64,000 nt of DNA from Allobosea sp. UNC402CLCol (GCF_000745475.1 NZ_JQJJ01000009.1:1-64000); one strand, 5' to 3'; shown: positions 28,438 through 37,397, counted from the first letter of the stretch. The notes: generated by a model not told the origin, from the sequence alone. Made by a program: numbers and translations.

Positions 28438-28560
28438 CAGCATCCGCTTTGAACCTGCTCGCATTCCGGCGCGACGAAGGAATGCGGACGCGCGCTCTGC
28501 CCGCCCCGGCTGGATGAACCGGCCGCTGCGGGGGCGTCGCGACGATCCGAGACAACAGGG

Positions 28561-29181
28561 ATGGATGTTTCGATGTCGCTCCACTTCTCGGTTTCCAGCC
28601 ACGCGAATTACCCGCCCCTTTCGGCGCGCCGCGAGACCATGCCTGAACCCGCCTGCCATGCCTCGAAACCCGTTTTCGTCATCGATGCCAATCTGAACAT
28701 CCAGTTCAGCAACCGCGGCGCCCGGGCCCTGTCAGGCGAGGGGCTCGGCGCCCCCGACCGCTTCACCGCCGCCGACAAGGAATTCATGGCGCGGCTCCAT
28801 TCCTGGCTGAAGCGCTGCCGCACCGGCAGCATGGCCGGAGAGACGCGGCTGCCGCTGGCGCTCCGCTGCGGCCGGCAGGTCGCGATCGACGCCGTCCATC
28901 TCGAAAGCATCGACCTCTTCGTCCTCTCGGTCGACGATCCCGAGGTTGCCATGGGCCGCAAGCTCGATCAGGTCGCGGAAGCCTGTGGGCTGACGCCGAC
29001 CGAGGAGCGCATGCTGGCATTGATCGTCGAGGGGCTCGACACCATCGTCGCGGCCAAGCGCCTGGGCATCGCCCCGACCACCGCCCGAACCCATCTCCAG
29101 CGCCTCTTCGCCAAGACCGGGACCGCGCGCCAGAGCGAGCTCGTCCGCTTCGTCGCCACCTATGTCGAGGAGCCGCGCTGA
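28561..29181 (+). CDS. LuxR-type regulator with a short PAS-like sensor
   Basis: 206 residues, or slightly fewer if an ATG at 28573 or 28639 is used. A PAS-like start (KPVFVIDANLNIQFSNRGAR) precedes a compact sensor region and a C-terminal LuxR HTH (about 138-200): LTPTEERMLALIVEGLDTIV, then IAPTTARTHLQRLFAKTGT. It resembles a shortened version of the protein at 25346-26485. No response-regulator domain is present. It stands between the GntR gene and a long gene-poor stretch. Confidence 0.83.
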   Translation: MDVSMSLHFSVSSHANYPPLSARRETMPEPACHASKPVFVIDANLNIQFSNRGARALSGEGLGAPDRFTAADKEFMARLHSWLKRCRTGSMAGETRLPLALRCGRQVAIDAVHLESIDLFVLSVDDPEVAMGRKLDQVAEACGLTPTEERMLALIVEGLDTIVAAKRLGIAPTTARTHLQRLFAKTGTARQSELVRFVATYVEEPR

Positions 29182-29228
29182 GCGTGCTGCCGGTGTTCGT
29201 TATGACGCGGGCATAGGACGCGCCCCTC

Positions 29229-29353
29229 CCTTCTCCCCTTGCGGGAGAAGGTGCCCGGCAGGGTCGATGGTATCGGGCGCTGACGATCAAGGTTGAGAGA
29301 CCCCTCATCCGTCAGCGCTTCACGCTGCCACCTTCTCCCGGAAGGGGAGAAGG
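29229..29353. repeat. Large inverted-repeat element
   Basis: The outer arms CCTTCTCCCCTT (29229-29240) and AAGGGGAGAAGG (29342-29353) are perfect complements, and GGGAGAAGGTG pairs with CACCTTCTCCC inside. CCCTCATCCGTCAGCGCTTC occupies part of the middle. I recall 'CCCTTCTCCC..GGGAGAAGGTG..CCCTCATCCG' elements as abundant dispersed repeats in Hyphomicrobiales. It is non-coding. Confidence 0.7.
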
Positions 29354-29394
29354 AAAGAGGCAAACTTATCCCCGCCCTTCCGCCCCATGCCTAT

Positions 29395-29900
29395 TCTCGC
29401 CTCGTCCCATTCGACCGAGGGGCTTCGCGAGGCATCGTGGGCCGGGTGGGATTGCGGGTTTCGCGCTCCCGGACCGTTGCGGGTCCGCTGGATTGCCGCG
29501 CGTCCGACAGGACGCGATCACGATGATCCTCTCTTTGGTGGCGCGGAGGTGCCGACTTCGCACGGGCCGAACAGGCAGGCCCCCGCCCTTGCCGGGCGTC
29601 ATCAAGCGAGGCGGACCCCCAGATACCCGTGCGCGGAGCCGGGCAGCGCGAGGTCGTCGCTGTTCGACACTCTCGACATCGACTCGACATCGGCACGCAG
29701 CCGTCGACTGCGAACGCCGCCCGGCTCCGCGCATCCCCTCGGATGCAACAGGCCCGAAAACCCCGCAGGCGAGGCCTGGACGGGGTTTTCGGTGCGCGAC
29801 CTGCCGGGTGCCCACGGCCGCGATGCCCAACCCGGCGGTCACCCATCTTTCAGCGATCCGAGCCGCCGCGTCCGATTGACGCTGCGCCCGTTCGGTGCCA
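29395..29900. other. Hairpin-rich gene-poor region, possibly a structured RNA
   Basis: No convincing gene lies here; the open frames on both strands are Arg/Pro/Ala-rich and lack family features. The DNA is instead full of inverted repeats: GGACC/GGTCC (29471-29486), CGCGTCC/GGACGCG (29499-29516), a perfect 14-bp pair GCGCGGAGCCGGGC (29631-29644) with GCCCGGCTCCGCGC (29719-29732), a terminator-like hairpin (29754-29792), and CCGGGT/ACCCGG beyond it. This could be an unrecognised non-coding RNA or a compound palindromic element. Confidence 0.4.
29754..29792. terminator. Bidirectional intrinsic terminator-like hairpin
   Basis: CCGAAAACCCCG (29754-29765) and CGGGGTTTTCGG (29781-29792) are perfect complements, with CAGG/CCTG inside. 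The stem ends in A4 on one side and T4 on the other, the form of a terminator that works both ways. It lies 570 bases past the LuxR-type gene and 165 bases before the IclR gene, so what it terminates is unclear. Confidence 0.55.
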
Positions 29901-29910
29901 TGTTTCTATT

Positions 29911-29939
29911 AATGGAACTTGAGTTCCATTTTTTGGAAC
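29911..29939 (+). promoter_or_regulatory. IclR-type operator upstream of the iclR-hyuAB operon
   Basis: A perfect 20-bp dyad has 8-bp arms AATGGAAC and GTTCCATT around TTGA (29911-29930). A third half-site TGGAAC at 29934-29939 is in phase, 21 bases after the first. The E. coli IclR consensus contains TGGAAAT, so the site fits this family. It ends 18 bases before the regulator's start codon, suggesting autorepression and control of the whole operon. Confidence 0.65.
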
Positions 29940-29957
29940 ACTTTCTGAGGCGTGCGA

Positions 29958-30743
29958 ATGTCGATCTTGTCGGCGGCTGCGGATGTGCTTCGTTGCTTTT
30001 CCAGCACGCGGCACGATGTCACCGTCACGGATCTCGTCACGCTGCTGGGCATGCCGAAGAGCAACGCCTCGCGCCTGCTCAGGGCGATGCGGGACGAGGG
30101 GCTCCTGGAAACGGTCGGCGACAGCAAGCGCTACCGTCCGGCCGTGCTGCTCTGCCGGGTTGGCCAGTTCTATCGTTTCGCCGCATCGTTGGTTGACCGT
30201 AGCGATGCGGTTGTCCGCCGCATTTCCGACGCGGTTGGCCATACCGGCTATATCAGCGTGCGCCGCGGCGCCGAGGTGATGGGCGTGACCGCCCATTCCG
30301 GCCGACATGCGCTCAGGGTCGTCACGACGATCGGCGATGGCTTGCCCGCCTTCGCCTCCAGCACCGGGCGCGCCCTGCTGGCCCGGCTGAGCGACGACGA
30401 GGTCCGGGCGCTCTATCCGAATGGGCTCGTCCCGCCCTCGGTCACCGCCCCGCAGCATATCGACGACCTGCTCGCCCGCCTCGCACTGACCCGCCGCGAG
30501 GGCTATGCCGAATCCGACGACGAGGCGGTGCGCGGGGTGCATGCCGTCTCGGTCGCCGTCGGGGATCCCGAGACGGGCGACGAGGTCGCGCTCTGTATTT
30601 CCTTTCCGGCCGCCATCGTCGAGCCGGCCGAGCGCCTCGCCATCATCCGATCGCTGGGGGAGGGGGCCGCCGAGATCGCGGCCCTGACCCAGGACAAGCG
30701 CTTCTATCCCTTGAACCTTTCCATCGCGGAGACCGCTCCATGA
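29958..30743 (+). CDS. IclR-family transcriptional regulator
   Basis: 261 residues from the ATG at 29958 (GAGG 7 bases upstream); a GTG six bases earlier is less likely. The winged HTH covers about 5-60 (VTDLVTLLGMPKSNASRLLR) and the IclR effector domain about 75-250 (GYISVRRGAEVMGVTAHSGR, FASSTGRALLARLSDDEV, GVHAVSVAV). The start of the next gene overlaps its stop (ATGA), so regulator and catabolic genes form one operon. A fitting operator sits directly upstream. Confidence 0.93.
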   Translation: MSILSAAADVLRCFSSTRHDVTVTDLVTLLGMPKSNASRLLRAMRDEGLLETVGDSKRYRPAVLLCRVGQFYRFAASLVDRSDAVVRRISDAVGHTGYISVRRGAEVMGVTAHSGRHALRVVTTIGDGLPAFASSTGRALLARLSDDEVRALYPNGLVPPSVTAPQHIDDLLARLALTRREGYAESDDEAVRGVHAVSVAVGDPETGDEVALCISFPAAIVEPAERLAIIRSLGEGAAEIAALTQDKRFYPLNLSIAETAP

Positions 30744-33700
30744 GCAATCGTTGGCGTATCGGCTTCGACATCGGCGGCACCTTCACCGATTTCATCCTCT
30801 ACGATTCGCAGGAGCGCTCCGTCCGCCTGCACAAGCGCCTGACCACGCCGCATGACCCCTCCGAAGCGGCGCTGATCGGCCTCGGCGAGCTCACCGAGAT
30901 GGCCGGGATCACGCTGGCCGATGTCGGCGACATCGTCCACGGCACGACGCTGGTCACCAATGCCGTGATCGAGCGCAAGGGCTCGAAGCTCGGCCTGATC
31001 ACCACAAAGGGCTTCCGCGACATCCTCGAAATGGGGACGGAGCAGCGCTACGACATTTACGACCTGTTCCTGACCTTCCCCGATCCCCTGGTCTCGCGCG
31101 AACATCGCCTCGAAGTGGCCGAGCGCATGGATCGCGACGGCCAGGTCGTCACCGCGCTCGACGCGGACGCCGTGCGCAAGGCCGCCCGCGAGCTCGAAGC
31201 CGCCGGCTGCGAGGCGATCGCGGTCTGCTTCCTCAACAGCTACCGCAACCCCGCTCACGAGCAGGAAGCCGGCCGGATCGTCCGCGAAACCTGTCCGGAG
31301 CTGACCGTTTCGCTGTCGAGCGAGGTCGTCGCCGAGATCTGGGAGTACCAGCGCTTCGTCACCACGGCGGCCAATGCCTATGTCCAGCCGCTGATGCGCC
31401 GCTACCTGCAGCGGCTGGAGCGCGAGCTCGCGGCCCGCTCCTTCACCGGTGCGCTCCGCCTGATGCATTCGGCCGGCGGCCTCGTCTCGCCCGAGACGGC
31501 GCGCACCTTCCCGATCCGCCTGCTCGAAAGCGGCCCGGCCGGCGGCGGCCTCGCCACGGCGCTGTTCGGCGAGCTCGCCGGCCACAAGGACGTGATCTCC
31601 TTCGACATGGGCGGCACCACCGCCAAGGCCTGCATGATTGAAGATGGCCGCGCCGAGATTGCGCCGATGCTCGAAGCCGGCCGCGTCAACCGCTTCGCCA
31701 AGGGCTCCGGCCTGCCGATCAAGGCCCCTGTCATCGACATGATCGAGATTGGTGCCGGCGGCGGGTCGATCGCCGCGATCGACGAGGTCGGCCTGCTCAA
31801 GGTCGGTCCGCATTCGGCCGGCTCCGATCCCGGTCCGGCCTGCTACGGCATGGGCGGCACCAAGCCGACCGTCACCGACGCCAATCTCGTGCTCGGCTAT
31901 TACGATCCCGGCTTCTTCCTGGGCGGGCGCATGGCGCTCGATCTGGAGGCGGCGCGCAAGGCCGTCTCGACCGTCGCTGCGCCGCTCGGCCTTTCGATCG
32001 AGGAAGCCGCCTGGGGCATCCACAAGGTCGTGGTCGAGAGCATGGGCGCCGCCGCCCGCGTCCATCTCGTCGAGAAGGGCAAGGACCCCCGCCATTACGC
32101 CATGGTCGGTTTCGGCGGTGCCGGCCCGGCCCATGCCGTCGATGTCGCCCGCGTGCTCGGCGTCAAGCAGGTCATCATCCCGCCGGCCTCTGGCGCGGCC
32201 TCCGCGCTCGGCTTCCTCGCCGCACCGCTCTCCTTCGACATGGTGCGTTCGCTGCCGGTCGAGTTCTCCGAGGGCTTCGATGCGGCCTCCGTCAATGCTG
32301 TGCTCCGCGATCTCGAAGTCGAAGGCCGCAAGCACCTCACCGAGGCCGGCGTGAAGTCCGACGACGTCACGGTCGAGCGGACGGCCGATATGCGCCTCGT
32401 CGGCCAGATGCACGATATCTCCGTGCCGCTGCCGGCCGGGATCATCGATGCGTCGAGCCTGGAGGCCATCCGCGCGGCCTTCAGCAAGGCCTATTCCGCC
32501 CGCTACACCTCGGTCTATGAGGGCGCGCGGCTGGAAGCGATCAATTTCCGCGTCCGTTGCGCCGGTCCGGTGCCGACGCTCTCCTTGTCCGGCGCGGCCG
32601 GTGGCGGCGACGCCACCAACAAGATCAAAGGCACCCGCAAGGCCTGGTTCGAGGGCGGCTGGAGCGAGGCCACCGTCTATGACCGCTACGCGCTGCGCTC
32701 CGGCGACAGCATCAAGGGACCGGCGATCATCGAGGAGCGCGAAGCGACCACGATCGTCCCGCCTGGCGACAGCGTCGCCATCGACGATGTGCTGAACCTG
32801 CTGGTTCATGTCGGACAGGCCAATGCGGCCGAGACCACGATCACCGCCGACATGCCGCTGGCCGAGGCCGCGCGCCGGATCGAGGCCGATCCCATCTCGC
32901 TGGAGATCATGTGGAGCCGGATGATCAACGTCGTCGAGGAGATGTGGCTGACGGTCTGCCGCACCGCCTTCTCGCTGGTGATCTCGGAAGCGCAGGACTT
33001 CGCCTGCGAACTGCTCGACCCCGAAGGCGAGACGCTGGCGCATTCGCCCCGCGCCATGCCGGTGTTCAACCTGACGCTGCCGCGCGCAGTCAAGGCGCTG
33101 CTGGAGCGCTATCCGGCCGAGACGCTCAAGCCCGGCGACGTGCTGATCACCAACGATCCCTGGCTCTGCGCCGGCCATCTCTTCGACATCGCGGTGGTGA
33201 CGCCGGTCTTCCTCGGTAACCGTGTCGTCGGCCTGATGGGCACGGTCGGCCATGTCTCCGACATCGGCGGCACCAAGGATTCGCTCCGGGCCCGCGAGAT
33301 CTACGAGGAGGGCTTCCAGATCCCGCCGATGAAGCTCTACGAGGCCGGCCGGATCAACGAGACGCTGGTGCGCCTGCTGGCCGAGAACGTGCGCAATTCC
33401 GAGCAGGTGCTCGGCGACCTCCACTCCTTCGTCGCGGCCAACGCCATCGGCGCCGAGCGCCTGCAGTCCTTCCTGACCGATTACGGCATGCAGGACCTGC
33501 GCGCCTTGGCCCATGTCGTGCAGAGCCGTTCCGAGAAGGCGATGCGCGACGCCATCCGCGCCATTCCGGACGGCATCTATCACGGCACCGCCTCCAACAA
33601 CCCGCTGGGCACGCCGATGCATTATCCGCTGGCGCTGACGGTGAAGGACGACACGATCCATCTCGACTTCGCCGGCGCCCCGCCGCAGCTACCGCAGGGC

Positions 33701-34588
33701 GGGCTCAACTGCACGCTCAACTACACGATGGCGCATGCGACCTATCCGCTGAAATGCATGCTGACGCCGAATGTCCGCGGCAATGCCGGCTGCTACCGCG
33801 CCTTCACGGTCGAGGCCCCGAAGGGCTCGATCCTGAACTGCGACAAGCCGCTGGCGGTGAACCTGCGCACCCGCACCGGCTGGTATCTGGCGCCGAACAT
33901 CTTCCGCGCCTTGTCGGAAGCGGCGCCGAAGCAGGTCCAGGCCTTCACCGGCCTGCCGGTGGCGGCGAGTGTCTATGGCCGGGACTCGGCCGGCGACACC
34001 TATTCCGACATGCTCTTCTGCGGCGGCGGCCAGGGTGGCTCGGCCCAGGGCGACGGCAAGTCCGGCCTGCTCTACCCGACTTCGGCGGCGAACACCTCGA
34101 TCGAGACCTTCGAATCGCGGGTTCCGGTGCTGGTGGTCGAGAAGGCCTATCTCACCGATTCCGGCGGCGCCGGTCAGCATCGCGGCGGCCTCGGCCAGCG
34201 TGTGCGGCTGCGCAAGCTTTCGGATGACGGATTGCCGACGCTGGTCTCGCTCTATCCGGAGGGTGTCAACAACCCGATTCCCGGCCTGTTCGGCGGCAAG
34301 GCCGGTGGCGGGGCTTCCGGCCGGGTGATCGACGAGCAAGGCCATGTGCTGAAGGACGTCGGCACCGGCGAGCTCGTCCAGGTCCGCCAGCCGCAGGAGA
34401 TCGTCGAGCTCGTGCTCGCTGGTGGCGCCGGCTACGGCCCGGCCTCCGAGCGCTCGCGGGAGGCGATCGCCCGCGACATCGCGCTGGGGCTGGTCTCTCC
34501 GGATGCGGCCAAGCGCGATTACGGCGTGCAGGGAGCGCATGCCACGCAGGATGTGGGCGAGGCCAAGGCCGGCATCCTTGTTGCCTGA
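30740..34588 (+). CDS. Fused hydantoinase/oxoprolinase (HyuA-HyuB)
   Basis: 1282 residues joining two subunits that are often separate. The HyuA part (about 1-690) starts with the ASKHA phosphate motif RIGFDIGGTFTDFILYD, then GTTLVTNAVIERKGSK, LMHSAGGLVSPETA and ISFDMGGTTAKACMIEDG. The HyuB part begins near residue 715 (ADPISLEIMWSRMINVVEEM) and includes ITNDPWLCAGHLFDIAVV and GGGQGGSAQGDG. The family hydrolyses 5-oxoproline, hydantoins or N-methylhydantoin with ATP, or forms part of acetone carboxylase; the exact substrate is unknown. The fused layout resembles eukaryotic-type 5-oxoprolinase. It is followed by an OPT-like transporter. Confidence 0.93.
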   Translation: MSNRWRIGFDIGGTFTDFILYDSQERSVRLHKRLTTPHDPSEAALIGLGELTEMAGITLADVGDIVHGTTLVTNAVIERKGSKLGLITTKGFRDILEMGTEQRYDIYDLFLTFPDPLVSREHRLEVAERMDRDGQVVTALDADAVRKAARELEAAGCEAIAVCFLNSYRNPAHEQEAGRIVRETCPELTVSLSSEVVAEIWEYQRFVTTAANAYVQPLMRRYLQRLERELAARSFTGALRLMHSAGGLVSPETARTFPIRLLESGPAGGGLATALFGELAGHKDVISFDMGGTTAKACMIEDGRAEIAPMLEAGRVNRFAKGSGLPIKAPVIDMIEIGAGGGSIAAIDEVGLLKVGPHSAGSDPGPACYGMGGTKPTVTDANLVLGYYDPGFFLGGRMALDLEAARKAVSTVAAPLGLSIEEAAWGIHKVVVESMGAAARVHLVEKGKDPRHYAMVGFGGAGPAHAVDVARVLGVKQVIIPPASGAASALGFLAAPLSFDMVRSLPVEFSEGFDAASVNAVLRDLEVEGRKHLTEAGVKSDDVTVERTADMRLVGQMHDISVPLPAGIIDASSLEAIRAAFSKAYSARYTSVYEGARLEAINFRVRCAGPVPTLSLSGAAGGGDATNKIKGTRKAWFEGGWSEATVYDRYALRSGDSIKGPAIIEEREATTIVPPGDSVAIDDVLNLLVHVGQANAAETTITADMPLAEAARRIEADPISLEIMWSRMINVVEEMWLTVCRTAFSLVISEAQDFACELLDPEGETLAHSPRAMPVFNLTLPRAVKALLERYPAETLKPGDVLITNDPWLCAGHLFDIAVVTPVFLGNRVVGLMGTVGHVSDIGGTKDSLRAREIYEEGFQIPPMKLYEAGRINETLVRLLAENVRNSEQVLGDLHSFVAANAIGAERLQSFLTDYGMQDLRALAHVVQSRSEKAMRDAIRAIPDGIYHGTASNNPLGTPMHYPLALTVKDDTIHLDFAGAPPQLPQGGLNCTLNYTMAHATYPLKCMLTPNVRGNAGCYRAFTVEAPKGSILNCDKPLAVNLRTRTGWYLAPNIFRALSEAAPKQVQAFTGLPVAASVYGRDSAGDTYSDMLFCGGGQGGSAQGDGKSGLLYPTSAANTSIETFESRVPVLVVEKAYLTDSGGAGQHRGGLGQRVRLRKLSDDGLPTLVSLYPEGVNNPIPGLFGGKAGGGASGRVIDEQGHVLKDVGTGELVQVRQPQEIVELVLAGGAGYGPASERSREAIARDIALGLVSPDAAKRDYGVQGAHATQDVGEAKAGILVA

Positions 34589-34642
34589 CGGCAGACATCG
34601 AGATTGACAACAGCCCGACAGGGGCAATGAGGGGACTGAGGC

Positions 34643-36310
34643 ATGACACACCAAAACAACGGAGTGCCTCAGCGGCACCCGAGTCTGTTCGAGCCGGCGA
34701 CACTGGCGTTGATCGCCATTCTCTGCGTCTTCGGCTCGATCATCGGCATGCAGCTTCTGGTGTCGCTCGGCATCACCGCGAACACCTCGCTGATCGGTGC
34801 GCTGGCGGCGATGGCGCTGGCGCGGGTGCCGCTTGCCATGTTCGCCCGCTACCGCTCGATCCATGTGCAGAACCTGGCTCAGAGCGCGATCTCCTCGGCC
34901 ACCTTCGGCGCTGCGAACAGCCTGCTCCTGCCGGTCGGCATTCCCTGGCTGCTCAACCGGCCGGATCTGGTGCTGCCGATGCTGGCCGGCGCCTTCTTCG
35001 CCATGCTGCTCGACGGCTATCTGCTTTACCGGATGTTCGATTCCCGCGTCTTCCCCGCCCAGGGCGCCTGGCCGCCGGGCGTCGCCGCCGCCGAGGCGAT
35101 CAAGGCCGGCGACGAGGGCGGGCGGAAGGCGGCCCTGATGGGCGTCGGCTTCCTCACCGGCGTGGTCGTCTCCTTCGTCAAGGTTCCGCTGGCCTGGATC
35201 GGCTTCGCCGGCTCGACGGCGGTGAGCGGCATTCCGATGTCGGCCTTCGGCGTCGCCTTCATCGGCAATGTCTGGGCGCTGACGATGTTCGGCATCGGCC
35301 TGCTGCTGCGCGGCTATTCCGGCCAGCTCTTCGGCGGCCCGCTCTTCGAGACCATCATCCCCAAGGGGGATCTGATGGCCGCCTATATTCCGCACGGCTT
35401 CATGATCGGCGCCGGCCTCGTCGCCCTGATCCAGGTCGGAATGCTGCTCTTCAAGCGCGGCGAGACATCCGGAGCTGCCAAAGAGGGCGTCACCGACACC
35501 GAAGTCCGCCGGGCGCTCGGCCTCGGCACCATCGGCTATCTCGTCATCGCGGTCTTCATCGCGCTGGTCGGCGGGCTGATCAGCGACATGTCGATCGGCA
35601 TGCTCATCCTGTTCGTGCTCTACGCCGCCTTCGCGGCCTATGTGCATGAATTGATCGTCGGCCTCGCCGCGATGCATTCCGGCTGGTTCCCGGCCTTTGC
35701 GGTGGCGCTGATCACGCTGATCATCGGCATGCTGATCGGCTTCCCGATGCCGGCGCTGGCGCTGCTGGTCGGCTTCTCGGCGGCGACCGGCCCGGCTTTC
35801 GCCGATATGGGCTACGACCTCAAGGCCGGCTACATCCTGCGCGGCCACGGCGTCGATCCGGCCTTCGAGCGCGAAGGCCGCCGCCAGCAGCTCTTCGCCG
35901 CGATGTTCGCCTTCGTCATCGCCGGCATCGTGGTGCTGTTCTCCTACCAGTCCTATTTCGACCGGAACCTCGTGGCGCCCGTCGACAAGGTCTATGCCGC
36001 GACGATCAAGGCCGGCGTGGCGCCGGGCGTCGCCTGGCAGTTGTTCCTCTGGGCCATCCCCGGCGCGATCCTGCAGTTCATCGGCGGGCCGAAGCGGCAG
36101 ATCGGCGTGCTCTTCGCCACCGGCCTGCTGATCAGCTTTCCGATGGCGGGCTGGGCGGTGCTGGCGGGCATCGTCTGCCGGCTGATCTGGGAGAAGCTGC
36201 GCGGCGACAGCGGCGAGGGCGATATGGAGGTCTTCGCCGCCGGCATCATCGCCGGCGACGCGATCTTCTCGTTCTTCGATTCGGTCATCAAGAACGTCAC
36301 CAAGCCCTGA
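34643..36310 (+). CDS. OPT-family-like transporter
   Basis: 555 residues with roughly 14 membrane segments. Blocks such as SIHVQNLAQSAISSATFGAA and AQGAWPPGVAAAEAIKAGDE correspond to the conserved substrate-channel and 'FPSGTA'-like regions of oligopeptide/YSL transporters. A soluble loop (about 272-290) separates two halves. It starts 54 bases after the oxoprolinase gene and is in the same operon, so its cargo is probably a small peptide or a cyclic or N-substituted amino acid that the oxoprolinase hydrolyses. That link is inferred from context. Confidence 0.82.
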   Translation: MTHQNNGVPQRHPSLFEPATLALIAILCVFGSIIGMQLLVSLGITANTSLIGALAAMALARVPLAMFARYRSIHVQNLAQSAISSATFGAANSLLLPVGIPWLLNRPDLVLPMLAGAFFAMLLDGYLLYRMFDSRVFPAQGAWPPGVAAAEAIKAGDEGGRKAALMGVGFLTGVVVSFVKVPLAWIGFAGSTAVSGIPMSAFGVAFIGNVWALTMFGIGLLLRGYSGQLFGGPLFETIIPKGDLMAAYIPHGFMIGAGLVALIQVGMLLFKRGETSGAAKEGVTDTEVRRALGLGTIGYLVIAVFIALVGGLISDMSIGMLILFVLYAAFAAYVHELIVGLAAMHSGWFPAFAVALITLIIGMLIGFPMPALALLVGFSAATGPAFADMGYDLKAGYILRGHGVDPAFEREGRRQQLFAAMFAFVIAGIVVLFSYQSYFDRNLVAPVDKVYAATIKAGVAPGVAWQLFLWAIPGAILQFIGGPKRQIGVLFATGLLISFPMAGWAVLAGIVCRLIWEKLRGDSGEGDMEVFAAGIIAGDAIFSFFDSVIKNVTKP

Positions 36311-36318
36311 CCAAAACA

Positions 36319-36347
36319 GGCCCCGGGACCAGCATCCCGGGGCCTTT
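36319..36347 (+). terminator. Intrinsic terminator after the transporter gene
   Basis: GGCCCCGGGA and TCCCGGGGCC form a perfect 10-bp stem with a 6-base loop followed by TTTCG. It begins 9 bases past the transporter stop. It may reduce read-through into the aroM-like gene. Confidence 0.7.
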
Positions 36348-36371
36348 CGCGTCCGGAAGAGGATCATCGCC

Positions 36372-37043
36372 ATGGGCAAGCTTGGAACGCTCACCATCGG
36401 GCAGGCGCCGCGCGCCGACATCACCCCGATTCTCGATGCGGTGCTGGACGCCGGTCTTCCGCGCATCCATGCCGGCGTGCTCGATGGCCTCAGCCGCGAT
36501 GAGATCGCGCGGGATTTCACCCCGCTTCCCGGCAAGGCCCCGCTGATCACCCGCCTGCTGGACGGCTCCTCGGTCGTGATCGATCGCGCCCGCACGGAAG
36601 CTGCCGCCCAGCACAAGCTCGACGCTCTGGAAGCCGCGGGCTGCACCACCATCCTGATGTTGTGCACCGGGCATTTCGAGAAGCTTTCGACCCGAAAGGC
36701 CCGCTTCATCGAGCCCGACCGTATCCTGCCGCCGACGGTGGCGGCGCTGGCGCGCGGCGCGCGGCTCGGCATCATCGTGCCGCTCGTCGAGCAGATCGAC
36801 AGCGAGGCCGGCAAATGGGCCGGTCTCGATCCGGCGCCGCTCTACGCGGCCGCCTCGCCCTATCAAGGCGATCTCGACGCCGTCGCCGTCGCCGCTCGGG
36901 ACCTCCGCGACCGGGGCGCCGAAATCTTGCTGATGGATTGCATGGGTTTCGTCGAAAGCCATCGGCGGGCGGCCGCGGCGGCGGGGCTGCCGGTCATCCT
37001 CTCCAACAGCCTAGTGTCCAAGCTCGTCTCGGAGCTGGTCTGA
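36372..37043 (+). CDS. AroM family protein
   Basis: 223 residues with the family start LGTLTIGQAPRADITPI, then TTILMLCTGHFEKL and LLMDCMGFVESHRRAAAAA. AroM proteins are of unknown activity but have a fold with two Cys-containing loops like Asp/Glu racemases, and here both candidate Cys (CTGHF and DCMGF) are present. In other genomes they occur with amino-acid or dipeptide uptake genes. Following an oxoprolinase and an OPT-like transporter, a racemase- or isomerase-like step is plausible but unproven. Confidence 0.85.
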   Translation: MGKLGTLTIGQAPRADITPILDAVLDAGLPRIHAGVLDGLSRDEIARDFTPLPGKAPLITRLLDGSSVVIDRARTEAAAQHKLDALEAAGCTTILMLCTGHFEKLSTRKARFIEPDRILPPTVAALARGARLGIIVPLVEQIDSEAGKWAGLDPAPLYAAASPYQGDLDAVAVAARDLRDRGAEILLMDCMGFVESHRRAAAAAGLPVILSNSLVSKLVSELV

Positions 37044-37075
37044 GTCGAAGCCTGCTGTGCTTCGACAGCCTCCGC

Positions 37076-37108
37076 CGCCGATGCTCGGGCTTGACCGGAG
37101 CATCGGCG
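37076..37108. terminator. Hairpin downstream of the aroM-like gene
   Basis: CGCCGATGCTC and GAGCATCGGCG form a perfect 11-bp stem with an 11-base loop, 33 bases after the stop. There is no T-tract; it may end the operon or stabilise the message. Confidence 0.45.
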
Positions 37109-37211
37109 ATGATGTCCGGAGCCGGCCAGGCTTATGCCAGTCGATCGCGCATTGAGCCCGCATGCTCGCCGGCCGACGTCATGTGAGGTGTTTTGCTCTT
37201 CGAGAGCCGGC

Positions 37212-37286
<75 letters not shown>

Positions 37287-37397
37287 AGGATCGTCAGCCA
37301 AGTCGCGCTGGGTCGTCCCGGAGGGCGGCTGCGGCGCGGCATCGTTGCGAAGCGGCGCCCTGATGCCATAAGCGCGGGGCGGACGCAACCCGCTCTC

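Noticed and set aside
29366..30196. Open frames of 128-269 codons on both strands in the gene-poor region before the IclR gene
   Set aside because: The region is dominated by inverted repeats, the frames are Arg/Pro/Ala rich without ribosome-binding sites, and two frames on opposite strands cannot both be genes. A structured RNA or repeat explains it better.
30704..33661. 985-codon open frame on the minus strand
   Set aside because: It is antisense to the fused oxoprolinase gene, whose motifs are clear. Its product is His/Asp/Arg/Gly rich and looks like the usual high-GC antisense shadow.
33689..36814. 1041-codon open frame on the minus strand
   Set aside because: It runs antisense across the oxoprolinase 3' end, the OPT-like transporter and the AroM gene. 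No domain is recognisable and the composition is that of a shadow frame.
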